64,000 nucleotides of DNA from Fusibacter sp. A1 (GCF_004125825.1 NZ_QQWI01000003.1:310001-374000); one strand, 5' to 3'. Shown: positions 16,768 to 24,900, counted from the stretch's first letter. The notes: generated by a model not told the origin, from the letters alone. Numbers and translations: made by a program.

Positions 16768-17178
16768 TTAAAGACACTTGTTACAAATCCCTTTAAAATA
16801 AATATGTTTTTGATTAATCTGGAATGCATCAAGTGAACCTGATTCAATGTTGATTATATCTGTTTCAAAGTCATAAACCTCTTTACATTTTTCGCATTTA
16901 AAATGTCCGTGAACCTTTGTATTCGCATCATACCTAGCTTCAGTTTCTTCGATTGTGATAAGTTGTGCGATATCTTTTTCTACGAAAAGATTGAGCGTAT
17001 TGTATACAGTTGTCTTTGATAATGTGGGAATTTCAGAAACCAATTCCTTGTAGATTTCATCAACTGTCGGGTGTGTACGATTTTGATACAGGTATTCAAA
17101 AATTTTCATGCGCTGAAATGACGGTTTGATGTTATGACTTTTCAGATAATCACCGATGTTGTCAATTCTTAGCTTCAT
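16768..17178 (-). CDS. perR: Fur-family regulator, PerR type
   Basis: A 136-residue winged-helix metalloregulator: DNA-binding helices (PSFQRMKIFEYLYQNRTHPTVDEIYKEL; STLSKTTVYNTLNLF-like segment) and a C-terminal dimerisation domain with structural zinc pairs CEKC and CNKC and HGHFKC metal-site histidines. Assignment to PerR rather than Fur rests on context: it sits inside an operon of rubredoxins, superoxide reductase, ferritin and rubrerythrin, and PerR-like 13-mer palindromes lie at both promoters of the divergent locus. It should repress this operon and the flavodiiron gene until peroxide oxidises its iron site. Confidence 0.88.
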   Translation of the reverse strand: MKLRIDNIGDYLKSHNIKPSFQRMKIFEYLYQNRTHPTVDEIYKELVSEIPTLSKTTVYNTLNLFVEKDIAQLITIEETEARYDANTKVHGHFKCEKCKEVYDFETDIINIESGSLDAFQINQKHIYFKGICNKCL

Positions 17179-17190
17179 TTTAAACTCTTT

Positions 17191-17349
17191 CTAAGCTGGC
17201 TCGAACATATCCTTGCCAACTCCACATAATGGGCAAACCCAATCATCTGGGATATCGTCAAAAGATGTACCTGGCGCTACTCCACCATCTGGATCACCGA
17301 TTTCTGGATCATATTCATATCCACATGCTACGCAAACAAACTTTTCCAT
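17191..17349 (-). CDS. rubredoxin (second tandem copy)
   Basis: A 52-residue rubredoxin starting [15 protein letters not shown], with iron ligands C6, C9, C39 and C42 (CVAC, CPLC) and the conserved [10 protein letters not shown] and WVCPLCG. It nearly duplicates the copy immediately upstream; I see differences at only four positions (E2/Q2, F4/Y4, V7/I7, D36/E36). It ends 12 bases before perR. The cytosolic electron carrier probably feeds rubrerythrin, desulfoferrodoxin and perhaps other peroxide reductases, itself reduced by an NADH:rubredoxin oxidoreductase. Confidence 0.95.
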   Translation of the reverse strand: MEKFVCVACGYEYDPEIGDPDGGVAPGTSFDDIPDDWVCPLCGVGKDMFEPA

Positions 17350-17376
17350 ATCATTCTCCTTTTGTCCTAATTTTAG

Positions 17377-17535
17377 TTAAGCTGGTTCAAACATGTCTTT
17401 GCCGACTCCGCATAGAGGGCAAACCCAATCTTCTGGAATGTCATCGAATGATGTTCCAGGTGCTACTCCGCCATCCGGATCACCGATTTCTGGGTCGTAC
17501 TCATAACCACAAGCAATACAAACATACTTTTGCAT
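17377..17535 (-). CDS. rubredoxin (first tandem copy)
   Basis: A 52-residue rubredoxin starting [15 protein letters not shown], with ligands C6, C9, C39 and C42. The open frame extends upstream to 17568, but AAGGAGG lies 7 bases before the ATG at 17535, and family length supports that start. It is the first gene of the perR operon, 27 bases before its near-identical twin. The first position should give it the highest expression. Confidence 0.95.
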   Translation of the reverse strand: MQKYVCIACGYEYDPEIGDPDGGVAPGTSFDDIPEDWVCPLCGVGKDMFEPA

Positions 17536-17644
17536 GATAATTCCTCCTTGTATAATTGTTTTAGTCACGTCATTGTTACCCTCAATCGCGTTTTGAAAAC
17601 ACCTTAAAAGGTAAAATTATTTAAACGTGTAATAACTTTTAATT

Positions 17645-17657
17645 TGTAATCATTACA
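17645..17657. promoter_or_regulatory. PerR-like operator for the rubredoxin operon
   Basis: A perfect 13-bp palindrome TGTAATCATTACA. It covers the start-site region just downstream of the minus-strand -10. It resembles the PerR box (TTATAATNATTATAA) and matches the second copy at 17860-17872. Confidence 0.82.
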
Positions 17658-17662
17658 TATTT

Positions 17663-17690
17663 ATAATATCAAACTTGTTAAAAAAGTCAA
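17663..17690 (-). promoter_or_regulatory. promoter of the rubredoxin-perR operon
   Basis: On the minus strand, TTGACT (17685-17690), a 16-bp spacer and TATTAT (17663-17668), with the PerR-like box immediately downstream. Confidence 0.75.
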
Positions 17691-17820
17691 CAGGATTGCG
17701 CAAAAATATGAAAAAAGACGACTTTATGTTCACGCCGGCGAGAGTGATTATCATTCGCGCATGTTATGCAAACACTTGGTTTGATTAGAATTTTTATAGG
17801 TATAAATAATAGAGAAACGA

Positions 17821-17849
17821 TTGACAGAAAGGTATCAATCTACTATAGT
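17821..17849 (+). promoter_or_regulatory. promoter of the flavodiiron fusion gene
   Basis: TTGACA (17821-17826), a 17-bp spacer and TATAGT (17844-17849). The interval 17536-17900 holds the two divergent promoters and their operators; I see no gene in it. Confidence 0.85.
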
Positions 17850-17859
17850 GTATTTAGTT

Positions 17860-17872
17860 TGTAACGATTACA
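17860..17872. promoter_or_regulatory. PerR-like operator for the flavodiiron gene
   Basis: TGTAACGATTACA, a 13-bp near-palindrome overlapping the expected transcription start. It shares the half-sites TGTAA and TTACA with the 17645 box. Confidence 0.8.
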
Positions 17873-17900
17873 TATTTGCATTCAATCAAGGGAGGATTTT

Positions 17901-20498
17901 ATGAAAACCTTAAAACTCAAAGATGGTATCACTTGGATCGGTTCACTTGATCCCGATTTAAGAATATTCGATATCGTAATGCACACGGAATTCGGTACGA
18001 CGTACAATTCCTATGTGGTGCAGGGCACAGAAAAGACCGCTGTGTTTGAAACTGTTAAAGTAAAGTGTTTTGATGAATATATGGAAAAGTTGCGATCGGT
18101 AGTAGACCCTGCGAGCATCGACTATATCGTTGTAGATCACACCGAACCCGACCATGCGGGTAGTGTGGAGCTGCTGCTTGATTATGCTCCAAACGCTGTC
18201 GTTTTAGGATCAGCAGCTGCCATCAACTTTTTAAAGGCGATTGCCAACCGTGACTTCAGATATGAGGTCGTCAACTTCGATACTGAAATCGACCTTGGTG
18301 GAAAAACACTCAAGTTCATCTCAGCACCTTTCCTACATTGGCCGGATTCGATCTATACCTATATAAAAGAAGACAAGACCATCATCACCTGTGACAGTTT
18401 CGGTTCACATTATTCCTTTGATGATATCTTGTACTCGAAAATGACCGATGGGAATAAAAAGGACTACAACAAAGCCCTTCTCTATTACTATACGATGATT
18501 ATGGGACCTTTCAAGCCGCATGTGCTTGCTGCGATAGATAAGATCGAGGACCTTGATATCGACCTGATCTGCCCTGGACACGGACCTGTGCTTGATGAAA
18601 ATCCAAGACAGATCGTGGAAACCTATCGCAACTGGTCGACTGAGAGTAATCCGAATACGAAAAAAACCGTCATCATCCCTTATGTGGCAGCCTACGGTTA
18701 CACCAAAGAACTGGCAGACAAGATCACAGAAGGTATCCGCTCGGCAGGTGATATCGATGTCAAACTCTATGACATGGTGTATGCGGATAAGTCCGAGGTG
18801 ATGGAAGAAATCAAGTGGGCGGACGGTTACCTGTTCGGCACACCGACCATCAACGGCGACGCGCTTCCACCAATCATGGATCTTGTGATGGGCATGTCTC
18901 CTATCGTACACGGCAGAAGACTTGCTGCGGCCTTCGGTTCTTACGGATGGTCTGGCGAAGGAGTTCCAAACGTCGATGCGAGGCTTAAGGCCCTTAGAAT
19001 GAAAATGTACGCGCCTGGTCTCAGAGTCAACTTCAAACCTTCTGAGAGCGAACTGGAAGCGGCTTTCGAATACGGATTGGGATTCGGTGAAAAACTGCTT
19101 GGCCGAGAACCTTCCATCCACTTCAGCCTTGATGTGAACGACGGCGAAAAACATATCAATCCAAGCGGTGAGATGAAGCTTTGGAAGTGCGTTGTCTGTA
19201 ATGAGGTGTTCGAAGGGGTTGAACCGCCAGACATCTGTCCAGCATGCGGCGCCTCCCATGAACAGTTTGAAGAATATGTCGTAGTGGAAAACACATTCGC
19301 ATCACAGGAAGAATACGATGTCGTCATCATCGGCGCATCGGCTGCCGGTGTCGCCGCAGCAGAAGCGGTAAGAATGAGAAACCAAAACGCAAGCATCGAG
19401 CTGATAAGCGCGGAAAACCACCTGGGTTATTACAGACCCATGCTCTCAGACTACCTCAACGGGTCGCATCAGGAAAGTATGTTCTACCTACACGACAAAT
19501 CCTGGTACGAAGAGAACAAGATCGTCACCACACTCGGTGTAAGAGTGGAGATGATCGACACAGAAAACAAACTGCTTGAGCTTTCAAACGGAGCCAGTAG
19601 AAAATACGAAAAATTGATTCTGGCAAATGGATCGCAGAACATGATACCGAAGATCAACGAAATCGAAAAAACCGGCGTGTTCAACCTAAAGACGATCGAG
19701 GATGCGGATGCGATCAAAGCCTATGCGAAAAACGCGAAAAAATGCGTGGTGATCGGCGCAGGCCTCTTAGGTCTTGAAGCGGCGTGGGAACTGAAAGAAC
19801 TCGGACTTGAGATCGTCGTACTCGAACGTGAGAACAGAGCCCTTCCACGACAACTCGACAAAGATGCTTCAAGCCTTTTCGAGTCGGGCATCGACCACGC
19901 GGGCATCGACTTCTACAAAGACACGATGGTAAGCGCTATCACAGGCAAAGAGCACGTTGAAGGGGTCCAGCTATGCGACGGCGAGTTCATCGCATGCGAC
20001 ATGGTCATCTACTCGACGGGAGTAAAACCGAGCATAGACTTATTTGACAACACAGGTATCATCACCAACCGAGGCGTCATCGTAAACGACCAGATGATGA
20101 CCAACGCACGGGACGTGTTCGCCTGCGGCGACGTATGCGAGCATGAAGGCATTGTCTACGGCATCTGGCCGACAGCCATCGAACAGGGCACCGTAGCCGG
20201 CGCGAACGCGGTCGGAGACACAATCGCCTTCAAGCCGTCCATCCCTGCCAATGTCTTTAACGGTATGCACATGAAGGTGTTCTCCATAGGCGATATCGGC
20301 CGTGATGAGAACCATAGCTATAAAGAAGTTGGAGACATCCAAGAAAAACAAGGCGTCTATAAGAAGATGTTCTTCAGAAACAACCACTTCGTCGGCGGCA
20401 TCCTAATCGGCGACGTGGCAAAATCACTCACCATGATCCGCGGAGTCGGCAAACAGGCTGACATCAAGGAAATGGTGGAGGAAATCGTACTTAAATAG
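17901..20498 (+). CDS. multidomain flavodiiron protein (core + rubredoxin + NADH:rubredoxin reductase)
   Basis: 865 residues. Order: diiron metallo-beta-lactamase domain (1-250) with H80-x-E82-x-D84-H85 in DHTEPDHAG, LHWPDS, CDSFGSH and CPGHGP; FMN-binding flavodoxin domain (about 253-395); a short-spaced rubredoxin domain near 426-447 (CVVC and CPAC 12 residues apart); and an FAD/NAD(P)H reductase domain from about 470 (VVIIGASAAG; VVIGAGLLGLEAA; FACGDVCEHE). This matches the class described for Clostridioides difficile, a self-sufficient NADH:oxygen oxidoreductase that reduces O2 to water. It is divergent from the perR operon, with its own PerR-like box. Codons in the reductase half end in C more often than in the first half. 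Confidence 0.95.
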   Translation: MKTLKLKDGITWIGSLDPDLRIFDIVMHTEFGTTYNSYVVQGTEKTAVFETVKVKCFDEYMEKLRSVVDPASIDYIVVDHTEPDHAGSVELLLDYAPNAVVLGSAAAINFLKAIANRDFRYEVVNFDTEIDLGGKTLKFISAPFLHWPDSIYTYIKEDKTIITCDSFGSHYSFDDILYSKMTDGNKKDYNKALLYYYTMIMGPFKPHVLAAIDKIEDLDIDLICPGHGPVLDENPRQIVETYRNWSTESNPNTKKTVIIPYVAAYGYTKELADKITEGIRSAGDIDVKLYDMVYADKSEVMEEIKWADGYLFGTPTINGDALPPIMDLVMGMSPIVHGRRLAAAFGSYGWSGEGVPNVDARLKALRMKMYAPGLRVNFKPSESELEAAFEYGLGFGEKLLGREPSIHFSLDVNDGEKHINPSGEMKLWKCVVCNEVFEGVEPPDICPACGASHEQFEEYVVVENTFASQEEYDVVIIGASAAGVAAAEAVRMRNQNASIELISAENHLGYYRPMLSDYLNGSHQESMFYLHDKSWYEENKIVTTLGVRVEMIDTENKLLELSNGASRKYEKLILANGSQNMIPKINEIEKTGVFNLKTIEDADAIKAYAKNAKKCVVIGAGLLGLEAAWELKELGLEIVVLERENRALPRQLDKDASSLFESGIDHAGIDFYKDTMVSAITGKEHVEGVQLCDGEFIACDMVIYSTGVKPSIDLFDNTGIITNRGVIVNDQMMTNARDVFACGDVCEHEGIVYGIWPTAIEQGTVAGANAVGDTIAFKPSIPANVFNGMHMKVFSIGDIGRDENHSYKEVGDIQEKQGVYKKMFFRNNHFVGGILIGDVAKSLTMIRGVGKQADIKEMVEEIVLK

Positions 20499-20500
20499 CC

Positions 20501-20531
20501 AAAAGGACGCATTCGCTTGCGTCCTTTTTTT
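20501..20531 (+). terminator. terminator of the flavodiiron gene
   Basis: Perfect stem AAGGACGCA/TGCGTCCTT with loop TTCGCT, followed by seven T residues. Confidence 0.92.
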
Positions 20532-20537
20532 GGTCCA

Positions 20538-20894
20538 TTAGCTTTTTATAAAGGCCTCTATCGCCTCTTGTGATGGCATCACATCATAATCGCCAGGCGA
20601 CTGGTCCGCTTTATGGTACTCTACTCCCTGAGCCTGCTGCTGCAGCAGCTTGTCCGCAAAAGCGTCCACACCCATGTCGCGTGCGCAGCAGTTGAATGCC
20701 ATGACGCGTTTATTTTTGAAGAGGTCCTTCTCACAAGGAAACTCCTTGCAGGCATGACAGCCTCCGACACCTTTTTCCATGCTGCACGCCTTCACTTCAC
20801 ATGATTTGGCCTTTTCCTGTACGCATCCTTCACACTCGTAGCTGCATACGACACAGGCCAGACCGCAACTGCCGATTTTAGTTTTTCTTTCCAT
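20538..20894 (-). CDS. Cys-rich DUF3795-type protein
   Basis: 118 residues with twelve cysteines, mostly in the N-terminal half (GSCGLACVVCSYECEGC, CEVKACSMEKGVGGCHACKEFPCEKD). This spacing is typical of the DUF3795 family, small proteins thought to bind metal or an iron-sulfur cluster. AGGAGG precedes the ATG by 5 bases. It is convergent with the flavodiiron gene, sharing the terminator interval, and has no clear operon partner. Function unknown. Confidence 0.75.
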   Translation of the reverse strand: MERKTKIGSCGLACVVCSYECEGCVQEKAKSCEVKACSMEKGVGGCHACKEFPCEKDLFKNKRVMAFNCCARDMGVDAFADKLLQQQAQGVEYHKADQSPGDYDVMPSQEAIEAFIKS

Positions 20895-20944
20895 GACTAC
20901 CTCCTAGCCGTTCCTCACTTATGTATCAGATCATTGTCATTATA

Positions 20945-20977
20945 AAGAAGAAAACACGACAACTAGCTGTCGTGTTT
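20945..20977 (-). terminator. terminator overlapping the WYL gene 3' end
   Basis: AAACACGACA/TGTCGTGTTT stem with loop GCTAG containing the TAG stop codon, then TTCTTCTTT on the minus strand. The last coding bases form the left arm. Confidence 0.85.
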
Positions 20978-21886
20978 CGAATAAATAGTCATTATTTTTC
21001 TTGTATGCTCCTCAAGGAGCGTTCTTATCTCTTGCGGTTCAACAACTTCGAGATCACTGCCGAAACTGAGTAAGATTCCCTTCCATAATCTTTCTTTGGG
21101 GATGATGTGCAGTTTTGCACATAAAGTTTCCTCGTCAACCCTTTTGACATCCATAGGCATGAGATACTCATCGACAGAAACAGCGATCTTATCCGCGTAT
21201 TTAATTTCCACTTCGACGGTCTTTAGCTCTTCCTGAGAGACCAGAGACCGAATCTGAGCATGGTCTGGATGATGATTAGAAAAGGAGGATCCCGTGACTT
21301 TCAACTCGGTGATACGAGCCACCTTATAGGTCCTGTAGACTTGTTTTTGCGTATCAAAAGCTACAAGGTACCAGCTGTACCACTGATATGCCAGGTAGAT
21401 AGGCTCCAAACGTTTCTCGCTTGAACCGTGATCGGCATTTACATAAGTGACTGCAAGTTGTTTTTCACTTCGAATCGCGTCTTCGATACCGGTCAGCAAA
21501 GTAGTGATTTTTGGATTTTCATTCGCGGAGCTAAAGTCCAGTTTGACAGGATGTGCAGACGTTGATGTCAACGAGCCTATCTTTTCATAAGCACCCTTCA
21601 ACTTCTTGTTTTCCCAAGCACTCATCGCCGACTCCAAAGCCATCCGCATCACCTGTAGATCCTGTTGGTCGGCAACTTGCCTGGACAGCCTAAAGGTATC
21701 CAGTAGCTGATAACCGCCCTTTACACCCCTTAGCGACACCACAGGTATGCCTGCCATATTGATGCTCTCGATATCCCTTTGAATGGTTCTTTCAGAAACC
21801 TCAAACCTCTCAGCCAACACCTTTGCGGTTGCAAACTCCTTATTGAGCAGGTAGGTCACTATCCTTAGCAATCTTTGTAGTTTCAT
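20963..21886 (-). CDS. HTH and WYL-domain transcriptional regulator
   Basis: 307 residues: an N-terminal winged HTH of the DeoR/HTH_11 type (RIVTYLLNKEFATAKVLAERFEVSERTIQRDIESINMAGIPV) and a C-terminal WYL domain (YLAYQWYSWYLVAFDTQKQVYRTYKVARI), a ligand-sensing fold. YafY-like regulators of this build control varied local targets. It lies 17 bases downstream of the amidotransferase gene on the same strand and may be co-transcribed. The ATG has AAGGAC upstream. Target and ligand unknown. Confidence 0.88.
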   Translation of the reverse strand: MKLQRLLRIVTYLLNKEFATAKVLAERFEVSERTIQRDIESINMAGIPVVSLRGVKGGYQLLDTFRLSRQVADQQDLQVMRMALESAMSAWENKKLKGAYEKIGSLTSTSAHPVKLDFSSANENPKITTLLTGIEDAIRSEKQLAVTYVNADHGSSEKRLEPIYLAYQWYSWYLVAFDTQKQVYRTYKVARITELKVTGSSFSNHHPDHAQIRSLVSQEELKTVEVEIKYADKIAVSVDEYLMPMDVKRVDEETLCAKLHIIPKERLWKGILLSFGSDLEVVEPQEIRTLLEEHTRKIMTIYSKHDS

Positions 21887-21903
21887 TTCATGTCCTTACT
21901 GAC

Positions 21904-22614
21904 TTATTTAGTATTGGCACCTTCAACAAAGTGCTTGAATATGATGATATGGTCTTCCTCGGATCCTATCAGGTTCTCTGGATGCCACTGCACGCCCATC
22001 ACATTGTCAGTCCTATGTTCAATCGCTTCAACGATTCCGTCATTGGCTCTCGCAGTAACCCTCAGGCCGTCGCCCAAGAGGTTGATTGCCTGATGGTGCA
22101 TGGAATTGACTCCTAGCGTTCTCTTTTTGTACACATCAAACACCTTGCTGTCTTCAACCAGTTCGACATCATGCGCCAGACCGCCAGTACCCACCTGTTT
22201 TCCCTGATGGTCGAGACTTGTATCATATTCCGTATTGATGTCCTGATACAAGGTACCGCCGTAATAGATGTTGATCAGCTGGAAGCCCCTGCAGATTCCC
22301 ATCACCGGTATCCCTTTTTCGATGGCGAGTCTTAAGAGATGCATCTCTACGCTATCCCTGATATCAGAAACATGCTTCGTATGGTCGATCGGCTCATGTC
22401 CGTATAAAGATGGATTGATATCCACACCACCAGTGAAGATGATCCCATCAATCGTATCGATGTAACCCTCTAGTTTGTCATGTTTTACGGACAAGGGGAT
22501 GACAATCGGTATGCCGTCCGCCGAGTCAATCGCCTTCACAGATGAGGTACTGATCATGTTCCTGTTTTTCTTACCACACGTGTCGATGTAAGTGGTCACT
22601 CCGATTTTCTTCAT
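21904..22614 (-). CDS. class I glutamine amidotransferase-like hydrolase (peptidase C26)
   Basis: About 236 residues, related to gamma-glutamyl-gamma-aminobutyrate hydrolase PuuD. The nucleophile C108 is in GICRGFQLINIYYGG and the catalytic His-Glu in QWHPENL; GIIFTGGVDINPSLYG is another family block. The start at 22614 (MKKIGVTTYIDT) is chosen for GGAGAG 4 bases upstream; the longer frame adds 20 residues with no homologous look. It may cleave gamma-glutamyl amides, for example in polyamine degradation. It lies between a Nudix gene and a WYL regulator. Confidence 0.85.
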   Translation of the reverse strand: MKKIGVTTYIDTCGKKNRNMISTSSVKAIDSADGIPIVIPLSVKHDKLEGYIDTIDGIIFTGGVDINPSLYGHEPIDHTKHVSDIRDSVEMHLLRLAIEKGIPVMGICRGFQLINIYYGGTLYQDINTEYDTSLDHQGKQVGTGGLAHDVELVEDSKVFDVYKKRTLGVNSMHHQAINLLGDGLRVTARANDGIVEAIEHRTDNVMGVQWHPENLIGSEEDHIIIFKHFVEGANTK

Positions 22615-22674
22615 TGTGCTCTCCAATCTGCCGAATACTTTGCTTAAATCTATCGTATAAGAATCACATGTCAT

Positions 22675-23169
22675 TTACAATAGGTTTTCAAAGTACTCCA
22701 CCACCCTAGGAATGCCTGCCATAAAGAGACCTTGCTCATACAACGCCATAATTTTGTCCTTCGTCGCCACCTGAATCTCACTGACCTCGCCGGGCTGGCA
22801 TCTTAGATCATCGAGTTGGAACTCCTGCTCAAATAGCCACACATCTGCAAAATGAGAGCATTCGGACTCTATCCTATAGGTTTGGATCAGGTGCCCGACG
22901 CTTTGCACCACTAGACCGATTTCTTCTTCCAACTCACGTTTCACCGCATCATAGCTGCTTTCACCCGCAGTCGCGGAACCGCCTGTGACTTCCCATGTAT
23001 TGGCAAAGGTCTTTTCGGGTGACCGTTTTGACAGGAGAAACTCATCTTTGGCGTTTTTGACAATCCCAAAAACGACCAGGTGATACTCGCCTTTTTCCAA
23101 ATTGTCTCCCCTGATCGTCGTCCTACCCGTCAGGCGCTTATTTTCATCGTATATATCCCAAATCTCCAT
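22675..23169 (-). CDS. Nudix hydrolase
   Basis: A 164-residue Nudix protein. The Nudix box GGSATAGESSYDAVKRELEE...EIGL (about residues 63-86) is intact, including the REL-EE metal-binding core. The N-terminus (WDIYDENKRLTGRTTIRGD) resembles the IPP-isomerase-like/YfcD subgroup of unknown substrate. AAAGGAATCAAG precedes the ATG. It is first of three minus-strand genes (Nudix, C26 hydrolase, WYL regulator) that may form a loose operon. Confidence 0.88.
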   Translation of the reverse strand: MEIWDIYDENKRLTGRTTIRGDNLEKGEYHLVVFGIVKNAKDEFLLSKRSPEKTFANTWEVTGGSATAGESSYDAVKRELEEEIGLVVQSVGHLIQTYRIESECSHFADVWLFEQEFQLDDLRCQPGEVSEIQVATKDKIMALYEQGLFMAGIPRVVEYFENLL

Positions 23170-23290
23170 CTTGATTCCTTTCTGTACATTTCAATGTATG
23201 TCATCTAGTTTCATCAGTTCATCTATTTTGAGCCGTTTCACTAACAACGAACACGGAAACAGCTCCTTCATTACTTGATTATAATAAAAG

Positions 23291-23311
23291 AAACACCATC
23301 TTGTGGTGTTT
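23291..23311 (-). terminator. hairpin terminator downstream of the 45-aa peptide gene
   Basis: AAACACCA/TGGTGTTT with a TCTTG-type loop, followed on the minus strand by CTTTTATTATAA. It would stop transcription from the peptide gene before the Nudix gene. Confidence 0.7.
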
Positions 23312-23642
23312 TAAGGTAAACGTAATATGCAATTATACATCTTAACAGAACTACCTACCACTTTCTGAGCATCCCCCTTGAGAATAGCTACGGTTACCCT
23401 AAGGAAGATTCAAAAAACTTGTCGAGAGTCAGTGATCACTTAAGAGAACGATTACTAAAACCCTGGAGAAAGCTCAGAAAGTTGTAGCTGTATTCAACTG
23501 AATATGCCAAAAGCACCAATGTGTCACCTTCAGATTCACAACGGCACTTTTGACGTTTGCTATGGTTACTGGTTTGTCTATTGGTTCAGCGGTTAGTCTA
23601 TGAATTGGTTTATCTACTAGTATGATTATTCTTCAGTTTGGA
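23312..23642. other. intergenic stretch without a convincing gene
   Basis: About 330 bases with short open frames on both strands but no frame with both a start and a ribosome binding site. One plus frame ending at a TGA near 23600 reads RFTTALLTFAMVTGLSIGSA, which looks like a signal peptide without an initiator. A minus frame ends VGSSVKMYNCILRLP just before the 23291 hairpin. This could be the remains of one or two small genes, or the long 3' untranslated part of the peptide transcript. Confidence 0.4.
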
Positions 23643-23780
23643 TTATAGTGTGACAGGTCTTCCGAAATCCGGTGGAAAGTCTTCTTCTCCTGCCATGAAC
23701 TTGTTCTCATGATGCTGAGTGAATGCAACCGACAAACATAATACAAGGACCATTACAAAACCGACAACGCTTCTTTTCAT
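23643..23780 (-). CDS. small secreted peptide precursor (candidate signalling propeptide)
   Basis: A 45-codon gene with AAGGAGAG 7 bases before its ATG. The product starts MKRSVVGFVMVLVLCLSVAF, a textbook Sec signal peptide (basic start, hydrophobic core, likely cleavage near AFT-Q), followed by a short hydrophilic tail ending MAGEEDFPPDFGRPVTL. It is divergent from an HTH/helical-repeat regulator 159 bases away. Exported propeptides of this size with C-terminal active segments are paired with RRNPP receptors (PapR/PlcR, NprX/NprR, Phr/Rap). Peptide role and mature form are inferred; a short unrelated exported peptide is the alternative. Confidence 0.65.
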   Translation of the reverse strand: MKRSVVGFVMVLVLCLSVAFTQHHENKFMAGEEDFPPDFGRPVTL

Positions 23781-23939
23781 AGATTAGCTCTCCTTCTCTC
23801 TCAGATAATTCAAAGATACAGGAGATTTAGATAGCTAATTCACCCACAAATGGGGTAAACTATGATTGTAAAAAAGCTAGTTAGGATTTCCTTAACATAG
23901 CGACGTTAACGATAATCAGTTTGGAATTCGAGGTTTGCT

Positions 23940-24890
23940 GTGAAAGACAATTACATTAAGTTTGGCCTTGAGGCAAAAAAAATACGGGTGGATTTAGGGT
24001 ATTCAAGAAGTTATGTTGAAAAAAACGCCCACGTGCCACAAGAAACCTTAAGAAGATTTGAGGATTTGGGTCACGAGCCTAAGCTGAAAACCTTGGAACG
24101 CTTATCCGATTTGTATAAGATCGACATGATCAACGTCTTTATGAAAAACAGGGCCTATACCAACATGTTCTCGACAGAACTCATAAGTGACGTGAGCAAC
24201 CTGTCTAAGAATCTTGAGTATGGCATCCTTAGCGCTAAGTTGCTTGAACTTATAGATAACTTATCCTCCCGTTCGAAAGACGAAACCAAAACAGAACTCA
24301 TCATCCATTTTTTGACTTGCTGCCTGTCACTTGGGGAGAAATCGACCAAGGATATCAAGCGCAACATCATGAACCTGGAAGACACGTTAATCGAGCTCAG
24401 TCGAAATCGAAAGCGGATCTTATCCGATGTTTACCTTTATGACTTTGAGATAACGATCGCACTATTGCTGGTAATCCAATATAGGCGTATAAAGGATAAT
24501 ATGAGGGCGATCGAACTTATCGAGAACGTGATTGCCATTGTAGACTCCAATCCCTACCGGTCAGAGCACCAGACCAATCAGCTAGGGTTTCTTTATCTGA
24601 ATTTGAGCTACTCCTATCACTATTTCGACAATCATGAAAAGGTGATTTCCATTGTCGACAAGGCCATTTTCAACCCCCAGCTTCGCTTCTCCAATACGAC
24701 CTATAACAATTTGATGCTAAGAAAGGTCATCGCACTTTTCAAGTTAAATGACCCCTCTTACAAACTCCTCGTCGCATCGATTTGCATGAATGAGACACCC
24801 ACTCGTAAATCGGCCATTGTAAAAACGCTAAGGGATCAGTATGGTATCGATTTGGATACCATTTATGCGGAGTTTGAAATCAAGCGCTAA
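23940..24890 (+). CDS. XRE-type HTH regulator with helical-repeat domain (RRNPP-like)
   Basis: 316 residues: an N-terminal XRE-type HTH (FGLEAKKIRVDLGYSRSYVEKNAHVPQETLRRFE, about 7-60) and a long all-helical C-terminal part with TPR-like helix pairs (NQLGFLYLNLSYSYHYFDNHEKVISIVDKAIF). Length and architecture match Rgg/PlcR/PrgX receptors, which bind re-imported peptides in the TPR groove. The start is GTG with a modest CGAGG upstream; no alternative start lies before the HTH. It is divergent from the 45-aa secreted peptide gene, the arrangement seen in Rgg-SHP pairs, and monocistronic with a terminator directly after it. Confidence 0.72.
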   Translation: MKDNYIKFGLEAKKIRVDLGYSRSYVEKNAHVPQETLRRFEDLGHEPKLKTLERLSDLYKIDMINVFMKNRAYTNMFSTELISDVSNLSKNLEYGILSAKLLELIDNLSSRSKDETKTELIIHFLTCCLSLGEKSTKDIKRNIMNLEDTLIELSRNRKRILSDVYLYDFEITIALLLVIQYRRIKDNMRAIELIENVIAIVDSNPYRSEHQTNQLGFLYLNLSYSYHYFDNHEKVISIVDKAIFNPQLRFSNTTYNNLMLRKVIALFKLNDPSYKLLVASICMNETPTRKSAIVKTLRDQYGIDLDTIYAEFEIKR

Positions 24891-24900
24891 AAGGCCATAG

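Noticed and set aside
18405..19259. A 284-codon open frame on the minus strand
   Set aside because: It lies entirely inside the flavodiiron fusion gene on the other strand, has no ribosome binding site, and its translation has no recognisable domain. A shadow frame.
23312..23642. A plus-strand peptide gene reading RFTTALLTFAMVTGLSIGSA
   Set aside because: No ATG, GTG or TTG in frame at a suitable place and no ribosome binding site. Treated as a possible remnant, not a gene.
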